From Tachypleus tridentatus (taxonomy: Eukaryota > Arthropoda > Merostomata > Xiphosura > Limulidae): a stretch of 64,000 nucleotides of DNA. Where the stretch lies: assembly GCF_004210375.1 (NCBI RefSeq), contig NC_134834.1, positions 17,725,027-17,789,026 of the forward strand, read 5' to 3'. Positions 12,701-24,482 of the stretch are shown here, piece after piece (positions within the stretch are counted from its first letter, which is position 1; each line of letters starts with the position of its first letter). The notes under the pieces are model-generated. The model ran no database searches and was not told the DNA's origin. It was given only the letters and a program-made list of their open reading frames with translations. The translations under genes were made by a program, and so were the position numbers.

Positions 12701-13911
12701 ATTAAACTCCACGCTTCATCAAAGAACCAAATCTACTGAACAAATTCGGTGGGACATCCTACCTGAAGATGAAACTGTTTATCAGCAGCTAGGGCCTAGC
12801 TGGTACAAAGAAAGAACCAAGCATCATTGGCCATTTGCCACTGGCATACTAGCTACTCACCAATCCCGAAGTTACGAGGTCGCTTCTCATAGAGTGGGTT
12901 CACAACCTTTTTCACTTCAGTCTTTTTAGTGGCCAAAGGTGCAGAAGCTACCTTCTTCTTACTTTTCTTCCCTTTTATCTGTAGAGATGAGATATATTAC
13001 AATTAAATGAATACTTCATCGAGCATTTCAAGTTCATTTGAGAATAAATTTCATCTACCAAGTTCCCTTTCACGAAGTACTGACGTACTACCAGTAGTAT
13101 CCAAAAGCTAAATTGTATTGATACTCATATATTTAATTACTTACGATTAGGTCTGCTAATTCTATAGCCTGGCAATTATTTAAAACATTCACAATATTTG
13201 TTCATGATAAAAATACACATTAAGTATTTTAAATTATACCTATAAATTAGATATCCGCTTGTCTTAATTCTACACTTTTAAGTAATTAATCAAAGTTTAC
13301 ATATTTTAATTTTTCACTAAACTAATTTTCCAGTACGTTCCATTTACACAGCTTTTAAGTTTTAAACAATGGCGTGTTTTGTAAGTTCATATAACTGTCC
13401 AATCATATGTCGATTATAAACCAATCACAACAGTTATGAACTAATCTCGTGGCGAAACCTATTCCACGGTACAACTACAATTAACACGTTGCCGGCCTAA
13501 CAATTTAAAACCATTTTATTTGAAAATAAAGTGAACGAAAACTTGAAGCTAAACTTTAATAATAAGCCATTGTGTATAGCTAACTCAAGTCTGTGAAATT
13601 GAAAAACTTCAGAGTAGGACAAAGAAACGTTGAACTACCACACACTTATTTTTTTTTTACTATTTACGACTTTTTGTTTCTTATTTCTTAATTTTAATTG
13701 AATATTAATTAAATGATTGTGGTATAATAACTATAAACATAGTTATAATAAACAGGAAATATTTACTGTTACAGTGATGGCGACATGCAGCAGATGGAAG
13801 TTAAGCATCTCATTGTAGAGAAAGACAAAATCGCAAATTATTAAATACATCTGTTATAATTTATATATGCTAACAAATACTCTCTTTAACACTTACCTTT
13901 TTCTGTACCAT
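9775..13911 (-). CDS. RpL7A: 60S ribosomal protein eL8 (RpL7A), complete gene
   Basis: Seven coding exons in transcript order: 13897-13911, 12861-12978, 12403-12552, 12010-12230, 10775-10905, 10145-10214, 9775-9879. They total 810 nt, 269 codons plus stop, against 266 residues in human RPL7A. All borders are GT-AG and all phases agree. Recognisable blocks are a lysine-rich N terminus ([11 protein letters not shown]), [33 protein letters not shown], the L7Ae/L30e RNA-binding fold with [15 protein letters not shown] and [19 protein letters not shown], and the C-terminal [14 protein letters not shown]. The protein binds rRNA in the large ribosomal subunit. Exon 1 holds only M-V-Q-K-K, the usual ribosomal-protein arrangement with an intron close after the ATG. 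Introns 4 and 5 each contain a C/D snoRNA. No breaks are visible. A likely poly(A) signal (AATAAA on the minus strand) is at 9739-9744, giving a very short 3' UTR. Confidence 0.97.
10288..10360 (-). ncRNA. SNORD36: C/D box snoRNA U36-like, copy 1 (RpL7A intron 5)
   Basis: Read on the minus strand: stem GUGC, box C GUGAUGU, guide AGAAUUUCUUCAC, box D' CUGA (10330-10333), box C' UUGAUUU, guide ACGAGCUUUUUAA, box D CUGA (10292-10295), stem GCAC. The guide before D' is a perfect antisense of the 28S segment GTGAAGAAATTC; that before D is a 13-nt perfect antisense of the 18S segment TTAAAAAGCTCGT. By the D+5 rule the targets are the second A of GUGAA in 28S and the first A after UU in 18S. These are the targets known for vertebrate U36 (18S A668, 28S A3703), also hosted in RPL7A introns. 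The 3' end lies about 73 nt from the intron's 3' splice site, the usual spacing. Confidence 0.9.
10976..11035 (-). ncRNA. SNORD36: C/D box snoRNA U36-like, copy 2 (RpL7A intron 4)
   Basis: Minus strand: short stem AGC, box C GUGAUGC, guide GGAAUUUCUUCAC, D' CUGA (11008-11011), a possible C' GUGCUGA, then box D CUGA (10979-10982) and stem GCU. The D' guide matches the same 28S GTGAAGAAATTC as copy 1. The segment before D (AUGUGACAUCAA) differs from copy 1, and I do not recognise an rRNA target for it. The 3' end is about 70 nt from the 3' splice site. It is a paralogue of copy 1 that keeps the 28S guide and has lost or replaced the 18S guide. Confidence 0.8.
11389..11970 (+). repeat. Dispersed repeat, copy 1 (RpL7A intron 4)
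   Basis: Begins near GGTCACTTTGTAAAGACTAA and ends near TGTCACGAGAGGGTTAA. Collinear with 44082-44740: shared blocks include the start, ACCTCACA..GAAAATA, GGGACAAAG, CAGTAAAAA, TACAAAAACTTG and the CACGARAGGGTTA end. The copies differ in length and in roughly a third of bases by eye. No coding frame; family unknown. Confidence 0.65.
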
Positions 13912-14012
13912 GTTCAACTATAATTTCTTTCGAAATTAAAAAGACAACAGTTATGGCGATTACAACCGATTTAAATATTATATCCAGAGAAGTCTTTCAA
14001 CCTTCGCCAATA

Positions 14013-14045
14013 GAGAAAGGTCGCAGTTTCAGTGATCCTTTTATA
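14013..14045 (-). promoter_or_regulatory. RpL7A core promoter: TATA box and TOP-type start site
   Basis: On the minus strand TATAAAAGG (14037-14045) is followed about 25 nt later by CCTTTCTC (14013-14020), a C followed by a pyrimidine run. That is the form of a 5' terminal oligopyrimidine start site, the signal by which ribosomal-protein mRNAs are translationally controlled through TOR/LARP1. The start site near 14020 would leave a 5' UTR of about 109 nt before the ATG at 13911. The motifs are seen directly; the start position is inferred. Confidence 0.7.
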
Positions 14046-14443
14046 GGTTCTAATAAAAAGTTTGACTTCTTTCACACTAGATGACGCTTCGCAAACTGTT
14101 TCAGAAAATGTAAATAAAATTGACTTAAAAGTATAACTTTAGTGTACATATTTTCTACGTTACAACTGTTTCATATAAAACTTACCTGGATGTGCTATAG
14201 TAAATTATCAATTTTATATAAATAATGTTTAAAACTTTTTGAAAATAATTTTAGTTTTTATTGTGTGCAAATACCTAGTCTAGAGTTTAACAATTCTTCA
14301 ACTCAGCAGATAAAGTTGATATACTGATAAATGTAACTCCGTGAATTTAAACAAAACAAAATACATTCCATCCATTTTCACAATATATCCTGCAATTCTA
14401 GCAGTATACTAATTTGCAGATTTCTCGGTTTTTATGAAACTTC

Positions 14444-14725
14444 TGTTTGTTTGTTTTTTGAATTTCGCGCAAAGCTACTCGAGGGCTACCTATGCTAGTC
14501 GTCCATAATTTAGCAGTGTAAGACCAAAAGGAAAAAAAAAAAACTAGTTATCACCACCCACCGCCAACGCTTGGACTACTTTTTTACCAACGAATAGTGG
14601 GTTTGACCGTCACATTATAACTCCCCGACGACTGATAGGGTAACATGTTTGGTGCGACGAGGATTCGAACTCACGACCCCCAGTTTACAAGTCGAACGCC
14701 TTAACCCACCTGGCCATGCCGGGTC
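14444..14725 (-). mobile_element. tRNA-derived SINE, family 1
   Basis: Head (right end) carries box B GGATTCGAACTC and the tRNA-like CCTGGCCATGCCGGG. The body reads ACCAACGAATAGTGGG and ATCACCACCCACCG; the left end is the (T)GTTTGTTT tail with GAATTTCGCGCAAAGC. Nearly full length, with an A-rich expansion inside. Confidence 0.9.
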
Positions 14726-14914
14726 TGTTACGAATCTTTATCTGCCATCACCATTTAGAATTCTAAACCTAAACTACCAGATCAGAGATCCTTTATATAT
14801 ACTCGCTGACCAGAGAAATGGCAACATTTGACACCTACATGGCTACTCTTGACCCAATAGCTGGAGTAATTTCCCCACCATCTGGGAATACCGGGTGATG
14901 ATGACATTTTTTAA

Positions 14915-15030
14915 CGCCCCCAGTGGCTCAGCGGTATGTCTGCGGACTTCCGACGCTAAAAACCGGTTGTCGATACCCATGGTGGGCAGAGCACAGATAG
15001 CCCATTGTGTAGCTTTGTGTTTATTTTTTT
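14915..15030 (+). mobile_element. tRNA-derived SINE, family 2
   Basis: A short SINE: head CAGTGGCTCAGCGGTATG (box A) and TGTCGATACCCATGG (box B), then AGCACAGATAGCCCATTGTG and a GCTTTGTGTTTA tail. A second copy is at 46.2 kb. Confidence 0.8.
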
Positions 15031-15210
15031 AAAAAAATCCCCATTCATAATACTTCCACAGTTGAAAATGAAGAAATAATTACATGAAGCAAAATGCTTT
15101 GTTTTCTTTATTCTTTTTTAAACTAAGCCGCATTTATTCTCAATGACGAGAAACCCACTTAAAATAAAAATTTATCTCAGAACGGCTGGTATGGGTATTA
15201 ACTCTTTTAC

Positions 15211-15476
15211 GGCCCAGCATGGCCAGGTGGATTAAGGCGTTCGACTCGTAATCCGAGGGTTCTAATCACCACCACACAAAACACGCTCGTCATTTTAGCC
15301 GTAGGAGCGTTATAATGTGACGGCCAACCCCACTATTCGTTAGTAAAAGAGTAGCCCAAGAGTTGACGGTGGGTGGTGAGGACTAGCTGCCCTCCTACTT
15401 GTCTTACACTGCTAAATTAGGGACGACTAGCGCAGATATTCCTTGAGTAACTTTGCGCGAAATTCAAAACAAAACA
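15211..15476 (+). mobile_element. tRNA-derived SINE, family 1
   Basis: Head CATGGCCAGGTGGATTAAGG with loop CTCGTAA; body CCCACTATTCGTTAG; tail GCGCGAAATTCAAAACAAAA. Full length and moderately diverged; box B is damaged. Confidence 0.9.
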
Positions 15477-15493
15477 CTTACTGAGAATCAGAG

Positions 15494-15530
15494 AACAACG
15501 TTTCGACCCTCCGAGCCATCTTCAGGTGAA
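15494..15530 (-). other. Degenerate hammerhead-ribozyme-like motif
   Basis: Minus strand CUGAAGA, stem II GGCUC/GGGUC with loop GGA, then GAAACGUU. The catalytic core matches, but the two strands of helix I pair at only two positions. It looks like a worn relative of the motif at 59.7 kb. Confidence 0.4.
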
Positions 15531-16169
15531 CAAAAATGCTGCATTTACCTACATGCTTTATCCACCATGGGGAATCGAACCTTATACTTTAGCGTTGTAA
15601 TTCAGTAAACTTACCATTGATTTACCGAAGAACCTAGTAGAATCTATGGTAAATAACTCGTTAACGATATCTGCGCATTAAAAGGTAAATTTACTAGATG
15701 TGCAAAATCTTTTACATCATTAGGAACATTTCAATACATGCTGAACCATAACATCAAGTGTCACTAAAATCCGTATTTAACATTCATTGTGAAAATGTTA
15801 AATAGCAATACATACGTTTACACTGTTTGATTTTACGTAATAAATTTAAAAATTCAATTGAGCTACAAGTTACGTTCAGAGTTAGTTTTATTCGAATAGA
15901 AGTTTCATTAATAATAAATTATATGGGGTTTCTTCTATTCCCACAACTTAGCAACACTTTTATGCATCATTTTGTAAATAGCGTTCTTCTAAAACTGACA
16001 CTTAAACCAAAAGTTTGAGATATGTGTCAGGTGTTCCAAGAACAAATTTTAAATATATTTTACACACTATCGTCTTGCCTGCTACAAACAAATGCAGTAG
16101 AAAAATGTAGCAAAACTATCATTTTGAAGTAATAAATAATTGTCATATAAAAATGTGTATAAATTACAA

Positions 16170-16430
16170 CGGCATGGACAGATGATTAACGCACTTGACT
16201 CATAATCCGAGGGTTCGAATCCCCGTCTCACCAAACATGCTCGCCCTTCCAGTCGTAGGAGCGTTATAATGTCACGATCAATCCCACTATTCGTTGGTAA
16301 AAGAAAAACCCAAGAGTTGGCGGTTGGTAGTGATGACTAGCTGTCTTCCCTCTAGTCTTACATTGCTAAATTAGGAATGGCTCCGCGCAGATAATCCTCG
16401 AGTAGCTTTGCGCGAAATTCAAAGAACAAA
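16170..16430 (+). mobile_element. tRNA-derived SINE, family 1
   Basis: Head with GGTTCGAATCCCCG (box B) and loop CTCATAA; body CCCACTATTCGTTGG; tail GCGCGAAATTCAAAGAACAA. Near full length. Confidence 0.88.
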
Positions 16431-17649
16431 TAATTAACTCCCACATTATGTTTACTTTCGAATAATTTAAACTTAAATGTATTATAAATTAAATACTGTT
16501 AAGCTATTTTTCAATCTAATAACATTAACAGTTTTAAACCACGAAATATCGTAAACATCTTTTAATTGCTCTATTCTTGTAATCATACGAAATAGAAAAA
16601 AAAATTATTTTCATTATAAGTTCCACAAGTGTTAAATAGTCAATACAACTGAATAATGCGATGACAACTAATAATAATAAAATCAACTACTTTTTAAGAA
16701 TGTCCACAGTCTATTGTGGCAATACAAAGATAAGTGCTTTGGTTTTGCAGCACCATTTCCAGTATTGAAGATGTTCTATGTATTGGCTCTGTTTACGAAC
16801 TGTTGCTCTACAATGCAATTTATATCGCAGGAAACTTCTGTGCAATATATTAAAATCACGCTGTTTATCTCTCCCCTTTTCTCGCATGCTTTACTAAATC
16901 CATCAAATATATAATGGCTTATGAGGACCTGTTTCAACAATCTAGTGGTCTGTGAAAGTTACAGCACGTATTGTCTTTTTTTTTTTTACTGGTAGAAAAA
17001 CTAGCATATTTACTTCAATGTTTCTCTTGATGAAACCGTAAGTTAGTAGAACCACGTCTATAAAGAAACAGTTTCCTGATGTATAGTGGTGTAAAAACTT
17101 TAGTCTGATTTGTCGAAAGTTACCTTAATATTTTTCTCCACCCAATGGGTGTCCAATTTACCAGAATGGCTGTAACCTGGAACTACCATTAATCCAAAAG
17201 GTAAACTTTTTTAAACATAAATTCTTACCCACTTTTTGAAATGTTGTATCATTAATAGGACGATATAAACAAGTACTGTCCAACGTAATGATATTCTTCC
17301 ATTTGTTACATGCTAAATATCACTCGTATAGCGTCCAATAGTGGATTTTTCACTTAGCTGTGAATATTATACATCTAAATTTGTGTGGATGAATTATCTT
17401 CTTTATAGTTCCAACTTTAGTTACAAAGGTCCACGATGCTCTTGGTTACTTCAAGTGACAGGGTATTTAACTTTCTTCACAGCTTCGGGTATTTGACTGC
17501 AAGTCATGCACTAACATGATTTTCCTCTGCTAGAATCATGCCTGGTAAAGATATTCCTTTTTTTTTTGTAGTTCCAAAATTACGTTGTTTTTTTAATTAC
17601 TACATAACTCATTCCTCCTAGAATTGGTATATACATACTTTTAACTTTA

Positions 17650-17887
17650 TTTGTCTGTTTTGAATTTCGCGTCCCTAATTTAGCAATGAAAGACTAGAGG
17701 GAAGGCAGCTAGTCATCACCACCCACTGCCAACTCTTGGGCTACTCTTTTACCAACGAATAGTGGAACTGACCGTCACATTATAACGCTCCCACGGCTGA
17801 AAGGGCATGTTTGGTGCGACGGGGATTCGAACCCACGATCCTCGGATTACGAGTCGAACGCCTCAACCCACCTGGCCATGCCGGGCC
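17650..17887 (-). mobile_element. tRNA-derived SINE, family 1, internally deleted
   Basis: Intact head (GGGGATTCGAACCCACG) and body. The stretch normally between GAATTTCGCG and TCCCTAATTTAGC is missing, a deletion of about 30 bp. Confidence 0.88.
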
Positions 17888-19600
17888 TTGTTCTTATAAG
17901 CCACAAAAATGGTTACAAATAAGATGATTGTATATGCAGATTGGCAGATATTGCCAAGTTAACCATAACTACAATCAACAGTTATGCAAAAATATTGATA
18001 CAAACTATACATTGTGGTATTCAGTTAAAGCGAGGTTTAGCTGGTATGTTAAACAGTATCTGAGAAATACAATTGCGGGAACGTCACACAGCGAGTCAAA
18101 CAAAGAAACAAACAAACAAAATCCTTTTTCTTTATTCGCTGTAATGTTTGCGAAGTTTTCAACTCGGTCGCCTTCCGAATTGCTGTTTAACTATATTAGA
18201 TCACGAGGCGGTGGTTTTCTTACACTTGGAATACGGAATAAGAGACAACAAGAATTCTTAATTTACCATTGAAATTTCACACAAAACGTGATACACCATC
18301 GTCTATTCCAAATAACACTTGTGGAAAAACAAAAACTCCATTCATTCCACTTTGTACAAGTACCCGTTTTACTCTTTAAAATAGACTCGCCTTTCCCATG
18401 CATTAGTGATAAAAGTTTCTAACTATTGGTATATGAAGTTTTAAACAGAGTAATAGGGTTAGTTCATGTTTACATTTTAATATTTAGTTTAAAAAAAAAT
18501 GTTATGACATGCAGTACAACTTCACGACAAGTTGTGTGAATAAACAGAAATTCTAAATTAGAGGTGTGAACCTTAAGAGTGTGTGACCTGGCTATTATTC
18601 CGAGTTTTGTCCAAGGTGTTATTCAAGTTGAAAATTCCATATGATTTAACAACAATTTAAAATCAATTACTTTTATATATACACAAGATACTGAACATAA
18701 CTCAGCACTACAACTGTCGAGTACACAAGCAGACGATACATTTCAACCATTTTATTTTAAAAATCAACATTTTTCTTGTATTACATTTTGAGCTGGATTT
18801 TTTTTTTTTTATTTCTTTTACTAATTGTACCTAGTTTAACACGACGTCATATCCGTATTTAACGTGAGAAGGCAGACATGCACTAAACAAGTTTGCTTTA
18901 AATAAATCACTTTATTTGAAGAGTTCAAAAGAAGTCATTTTTAAAACTTTCGAAAATATTGAAAGGAAGGACGAATTTCTGTTTAACTCAATGATTTAAA
19001 ACAGTTTATTTTGTATTGACCATGATATGTAAATAACATAATTTCTAAACATCTCAACCATTGAAAAATTCTAATGGAAAAATAAAGTTAACACTTTTTG
19101 TTTAGTCAGAGCTTTTTTTTAACATATCTTAGTTTTTTTTTAACACAATTCTCATTCAACGACTTTCTTTTTTTGCTTAAATACAATGTAAAATAAATTT
19201 GCAAGTATATCTCTACAGAAAGCATTCAACAAATTCCAAAAACAAGACTGCTAACCTGAAGAGATACCTTCCACATATAAACAAAACATGCTTATATAAA
19301 CGTTAAAATGTCAGGCCTGGCTGAGATCCATCCACGTGAAAAATAATAATACACCATAGAAAGAGATATGAATACAGTGATTAGGCTAAGCCACCATTTT
19401 GGTCTAACTAGTATATTCTCTTCATCCAGTTTGTAAAACATGGTCATAGTTATAAGTTATGTAAAAATTTAGATACTTCATTAGGTCATGTGACAAATGT
19501 CAGTTTATTTTATATCAATGTCCTTTCAATACCTTTAAACAACTACCTGAAAGATAACTACTTTATATCGACTTGTTTTAAAAGTTAAACACTAACAACC

Positions 19601-19873
19601 GGTTTGGTTTTTAAATTTCACGCAAAGCTACACGAGGGCTGTCCGTGCTAGCCGTCCCTAATTTTGCAATGTAAGACTAGAGGGAAGGCAGCTAGTCATC
19701 ACGACCCACCACCGACTCTTGGGGCTACTCTTTTACCAACGAATAGTGGGATTGACCGTCACATTATAACGCCCCCACGGCTGAAAGGGCGAGCATGTTT
19801 GGTGCGACTGGGATTCGAACCCGCAACCCTCGGATTACGAGTCGACGCCTTAACCACCAGATCATGTTGGGCC
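19601..19873 (-). mobile_element. tRNA-derived SINE, family 1
   Basis: All parts present: tail, GCAAAGCTACACGAGGGC, body, and a head with GGGATTCGAACCCGC. Chance open frames across it are not genes. Confidence 0.9.
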
Positions 19874-22609
19874 TACTAACAACTGATGTCGACATGAATC
19901 TCAAAATGTCTATTTCTATACAGCAGTCATTGTACTAGCCAAGAACTGAATTCAACTGCTGCATGCAAAATACAGCTGCCACAGCACAAGTCCTCAATAT
20001 TCAATTGTACACAGAGAGCCATCTGTTGGAGTAATTATTTTACTAGATCATAGTTTTTGTATATTTGTGATAACAGTGACTAATTTTAATCATTACATAT
20101 TATTAGTACTTTGACCCGACATGAATTCTTAATAATAAATAAATAACCTCTCCTTCCATTATTCCCAAAGCAACACTTTGTTTTGTTAATACTAAAGTAA
20201 ATTATTAACCCTAATGTTTAAAATCTTACAATTGCTTACAATTCCTATAATCTACACAAAATTAATATTTTTTTTACTACCTTGTAATAAAGGATATAAC
20301 ACAAGTAATATCTGTTTTAGATTCTTAAACCTTATGATATGTGTATATAATTAATCAAAAGTTGTAGTAAACATTACTTGTTTGGACATACCTTCAGACT
20401 ACTTGTACAATGTATACACAAGCAGGAAGAGGGGTTTAAATAAATTTAGGAAAAGGAAAATTATTTCCATCAAATATGTTTGATGGAAAATGAAGTAGCC
20501 TTTGGTTATTTTATCATAACAATTCATAATCTCTGTCTACATTATTTGTTTCAAACTAGGTGAATCAGCCCTTTCCAAATCTTCCAGCAAAGGAATCAAA
20601 AAGAAGTAATTAAAACAGTGAAAATCACATCAATGTCCATATTCCATCTTTTTTTTCTGAAACTCAATAAAAAATAAATAAAAAGCATACTCATAAAAAC
20701 ATGTTAACCAGAAATAAATACTTGTTCAATGGTAAATACATAAAATATTCTGAAAAGTTCAAGGTAGAATGATGCATCACAATAACCGAATCAACACTTT
20801 GAATCAAATACAAAAAAACGGGTGTAATTCATTAAATATTTTTACTTTAGTCGAGCGTACGCTAGAGATGGAGGTAATTATTTTACACCAATAAAAAGGG
20901 CCAAATTATTGAAATATGTAATTTATAGAGCATTAACAACTTGTTAATTCATAATTACCAATATAAATGCTTGATTTATTATCTGTACACAAAATAGCAA
21001 TCTTCACAGAATTTTCTAAATAGCTCACACTTATCTCGTACTTTTGTGGCTTTTAAAAAAAAACTACAAATTCTTGCAACTGAAAATAATTACATGAAGA
21101 TACTCAGTATTATTTGGAGTAATTATTAACCATTTGGAGGCCTTAATAAAAAAAAGCAGGTTTTACGTCAAAGCTTTCGTTTCAAACTTTGAACTTCTAT
21201 AAAACTTTGCAGAGACAAAGTTAAAACTAACTGCTCGAGCACTTTCTGCTAAGTTGTGATCCATCAGCATTCTTCATCACTTACTGAGATTACGTAATCA
21301 TTAACTACTTAGCAAGAGGCAACTTAGCTCTCTACCTTCTTCACAATCACTGAAAACTTTTCTTAGTCAAAAAATTACAAACAAAATAAATCACATCAGA
21401 ACAAACTTGAAAAACATTACAAAGACCACAGTCGTGTCTGATGGCACCAGGCGAAATCAGAAATATGGACTAGTCATACAATACGATGCTTCTTATAACA
21501 TTAACTAACACTGTTATTAATATTAAAAAAGATACATTTAAAATTCTGTTGAGGGTTTTAAGACAAGAAACAGAATCAAAGTTCCAAATCCTGAGTATGA
21601 TATTAATTTCCACTTCTAGCGCCATCTGCTGGTCAGAAAACTATACACTAAATAGATTAAAAATATTTGATTTTAAATGTTCTGACTGATTATATACAAA
21701 AGCGAAAGATATAGACATTACCTAAATTATCCTCGTGGACTATAGTTCAATTTAGGTTTCACACTATTTCTAAAGAAATCATGCATTTCATTCCATCAGA
21801 AACAACTTTGAACTGTTGTTTACATTCTTATTTCGTGTTTAACTTCAAAACCTACATTTATTTTAATTATGACAAGATTGATTTAAAAAGGAAAAAATGT
21901 TCCTGATAAAATATTTTGTATCTTATCAACTGTCTTCACCTTTATTGTTGAAAACTAGCTTTGTTATTAGGCTTTTTAATTTTTCTGTATAAAATAATTA
22001 CACCACGTTAAATGCAATACCTTGTGAGAAATTTAATTTTTTTTTTGTCAGTTATATACACAGAAAAAGAGGAGTACATGCAGTTGTCAACAGCAGTTGT
22101 CCACCCAGCTGAACTTAGTTGATTTGACTAAACTATACCGAAACAGTTTAAGGAAGGGTAACTTAAAAACGTCAGCATTTCCAGTAAGCAATATTTATCA
22201 CATGTTTTGACACTGACACATAGAAAAAACAAAACAATCACACTGAAATAACACTACAGGTTAGTTTTCTCAGTTCTGCTGAGAAATATTAATAACAGTG
22301 TTTGATTTTTGTTATTCTGTTGACAAATGTTAACAATCCTATGACCAATTTGGTATATTCCTAAAACATGTTAAACCACTCCAGTAACTGTTTTTATGTT
22401 CACACATAAGCTTCAGGCACTTAAGACAATACAAGTTTTATGTAGTTTGAATCTCTTTAATAGAAAATCCGACAAGACTTTTATTTCGCTAACTTGTGTG
22501 CAGTGTTTCCTAACCTTGCAACTTTGTATTGAAGTTGAAAATTATAACAGTATAATTACTTATCTGTGAGAATGGCAAAACACATTTCCAACACTTCTAG
22601 GTCATTGTA

Positions 22610-22832
22610 CAGGGTGTTCGGAAAGTCACTGTGGAGTTTTGTAATCGGCAATCATTCAGTATATTTCAAGCCAGTAAATGATAGCAGCGTTTAGAAACAA
22701 AATAAGAAGGATCCAACAGGGGTCGCTTTCAGCATTGTTTATAATTGTCATTCATATTTACCTCCTGTATTCTATATTGAAACATGTCTGTTAATAAATA
22801 TATAAGTGCACAGTGACTTTCCGAACACCCTG
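22610..22832. mobile_element. MITE (Tc1/mariner type) with perfect 24-bp terminal inverted repeats
   Basis: A 223-bp element beginning CAGGGTGTTCGGAAA and ending with its exact complement; 24 of 24 terminal bases pair. It is flanked by TA on both sides (22608-22609 and 22833-22834), the target duplication of Tc1/mariner elements. No coding capacity. The perfect ends suggest a fairly recent insertion. Confidence 0.9.
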
Positions 22833-24098
22833 TATAATATGTCTCAAACAACCCCATTCCTATCTGTAATACTTTGGTGATTCTTGAAAACATTAACAAA
22901 ATGCTTTTAGCTTAAATTACCAATAAAAATAACAGCTTTTATTCAAAATAATTCACAGAAACTTAGATTAAGTGATATAAAAGAAAAATCTTAAAAAAAC
23001 AAACTCAAGTCATTAAATATTTCATAAATAATTTACCCAAGATTCAGAGATTTTTGATCATGATGTGTTTTTGTTCTCATTTACTGATATGAATAGTTGT
23101 TTAATAAGGCCTTGCTTGTCTTAGTTTTTGTCCACTCGCATGTGGCAAAGAAATGAGAACCACTGTATGACTAACAAAGATCATTTATTTGGTAGATTTA
23201 CCTCCAAGCTACGTATGAACTCGATAAATAACATTCTCTTTTAACACATAACCATTTATCCTGCTTAACATACACACCTACAAGGCTTATTATGCACGTA
23301 AGATTTAACCTCGGCATGACAGACAGTAACATTAGATATAAATAGTTTACCTTACAAAAGCTTTGATGCAATAACTCAAATCTAGTACAAGTAAAAGAGA
23401 AAACATAAGTGTTAGAAGCAGGGCAGATACGAAAACGTTACTCCTATCACTCAGAAAGTAAAAAGAAAAATCAGATAGTTTGAAATTTGCACAAAAAGAT
23501 AATTTTTGTTTCACTCTCCCCTCTCATTTTGGTAATTCCTTACTAAACATTCTGTGATGGCACTTAAGAGGTGACTGATTTATTTATTTCACAGCTACAT
23601 GTTTAGTTTTAAATCTCTCCCTATAAAATCATGAACATTTTAAAAAGTCATTCAAGTAATTTTAGCTTGCTCCATTTATGTTTTCCATCAGTTGTTTTTT
23701 GATGAAAATCGTTCTACACACATATGCAAGCTCAACTAAAAAACAATAAAAAATAACCTAATGTTCAATTGATTATTATTCATTATCCTCTTTATAAATA
23801 TATTTAATTGAGGCTATCAGCCGAGGTAGTTCACACGGAGAAAACAGACCACTGGACTTTCTGTTTACCTGTTCAGCTTCGGTACACGATCACAAAGTTG
23901 GGACATACAAGAAGTAACGTACTGCTGTACTTCATCTGGGTTATCTACTTTTAAATAATCTCACTTAAATTATCATGTTTACATTAATATTTCTTTCTTT
24001 TTGGTTCCTAAATTCATATTAAACAACTCCCAAATACACCACCAGGTGTCAGCACCCTCTGTACATATTAAAAAGTAAATGTGTGAAATCCTTCACGT

Positions 24099-24102
<4 letters not shown>

Positions 24103-24136
<34 letters not shown>

Positions 24137-24149
24137 ATGTGTGTGTATA
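24103..24149. repeat. GT microsatellite
   Basis: (GT) repeated 14 times, then an imperfect GT/AT run. Confidence 0.95.
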
Positions 24150-24482
24150 TACAAAATATATCCTTAACACCTATCTAATGACACCCGTCAACAGTCACAT
24201 GTTTTCTTTAACAACTCCACCCAAAACGGTGTTTGTAACTTCTTCACTGCAAACAAGATGATTTTTACATACTTCAATAAGCCACATGGTTACTAAACTT
24301 TTTTTTTTTTGCTTTTTAAAGTGTTTTTGAATATATCTCTCTTTCTACTTCTAAGATGGCCAAAGGGTGTGGCTGTCTTCCCTCCCCCAGTCCAACAGGA
24401 ATGTCCAGCATGCCTGCTGCAGTGACACTACTTTTGGCAACTGAATAACACAAAGACATCGGATGGACTCCTTGGACTACTT

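Larger units (their letters stand above)
14051..24482. other. Gene-poor stretch between RpL7A promoter and MKK7 stop
   Basis: About 10.4 kb of AT-rich DNA. Recognised contents: five tRNA-derived SINEs of family 1, one of family 2, a degenerate hammerhead-like motif near 15.5 kb, a 223-bp MITE at 22.6 kb and a GT microsatellite. The right end probably includes the MKK7 3' UTR, whose end I cannot place. No host exon was found. Confidence 0.6.

Noticed and set aside
12800-12850. Possible third C/D snoRNA in RpL7A intron 2 (AUGAUGC ... CUGA)
   Set aside because: No terminal stem, no recognisable rRNA antisense, and not at the usual distance from the 3' splice site. The inner GCTAGGGCCTAGC is a small palindrome.
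17040-17210. Minus-strand frame LPFGLMVVPGYSHSGKLDTHW
   Set aside because: About 36 open codons that look protein-like, but neighbouring frames are full of stops and I know no matching family. Too weak to call.
17928-18272. 114-codon open frame
   Set aside because: No recognisable domain, composition follows AT-rich background, no splice or promoter context. Likely chance.
19664-19879. 71-codon frame with GRACLVRLGFEPATLGL
   Set aside because: Translation of a SINE; such frames occur in each inverted SINE copy.
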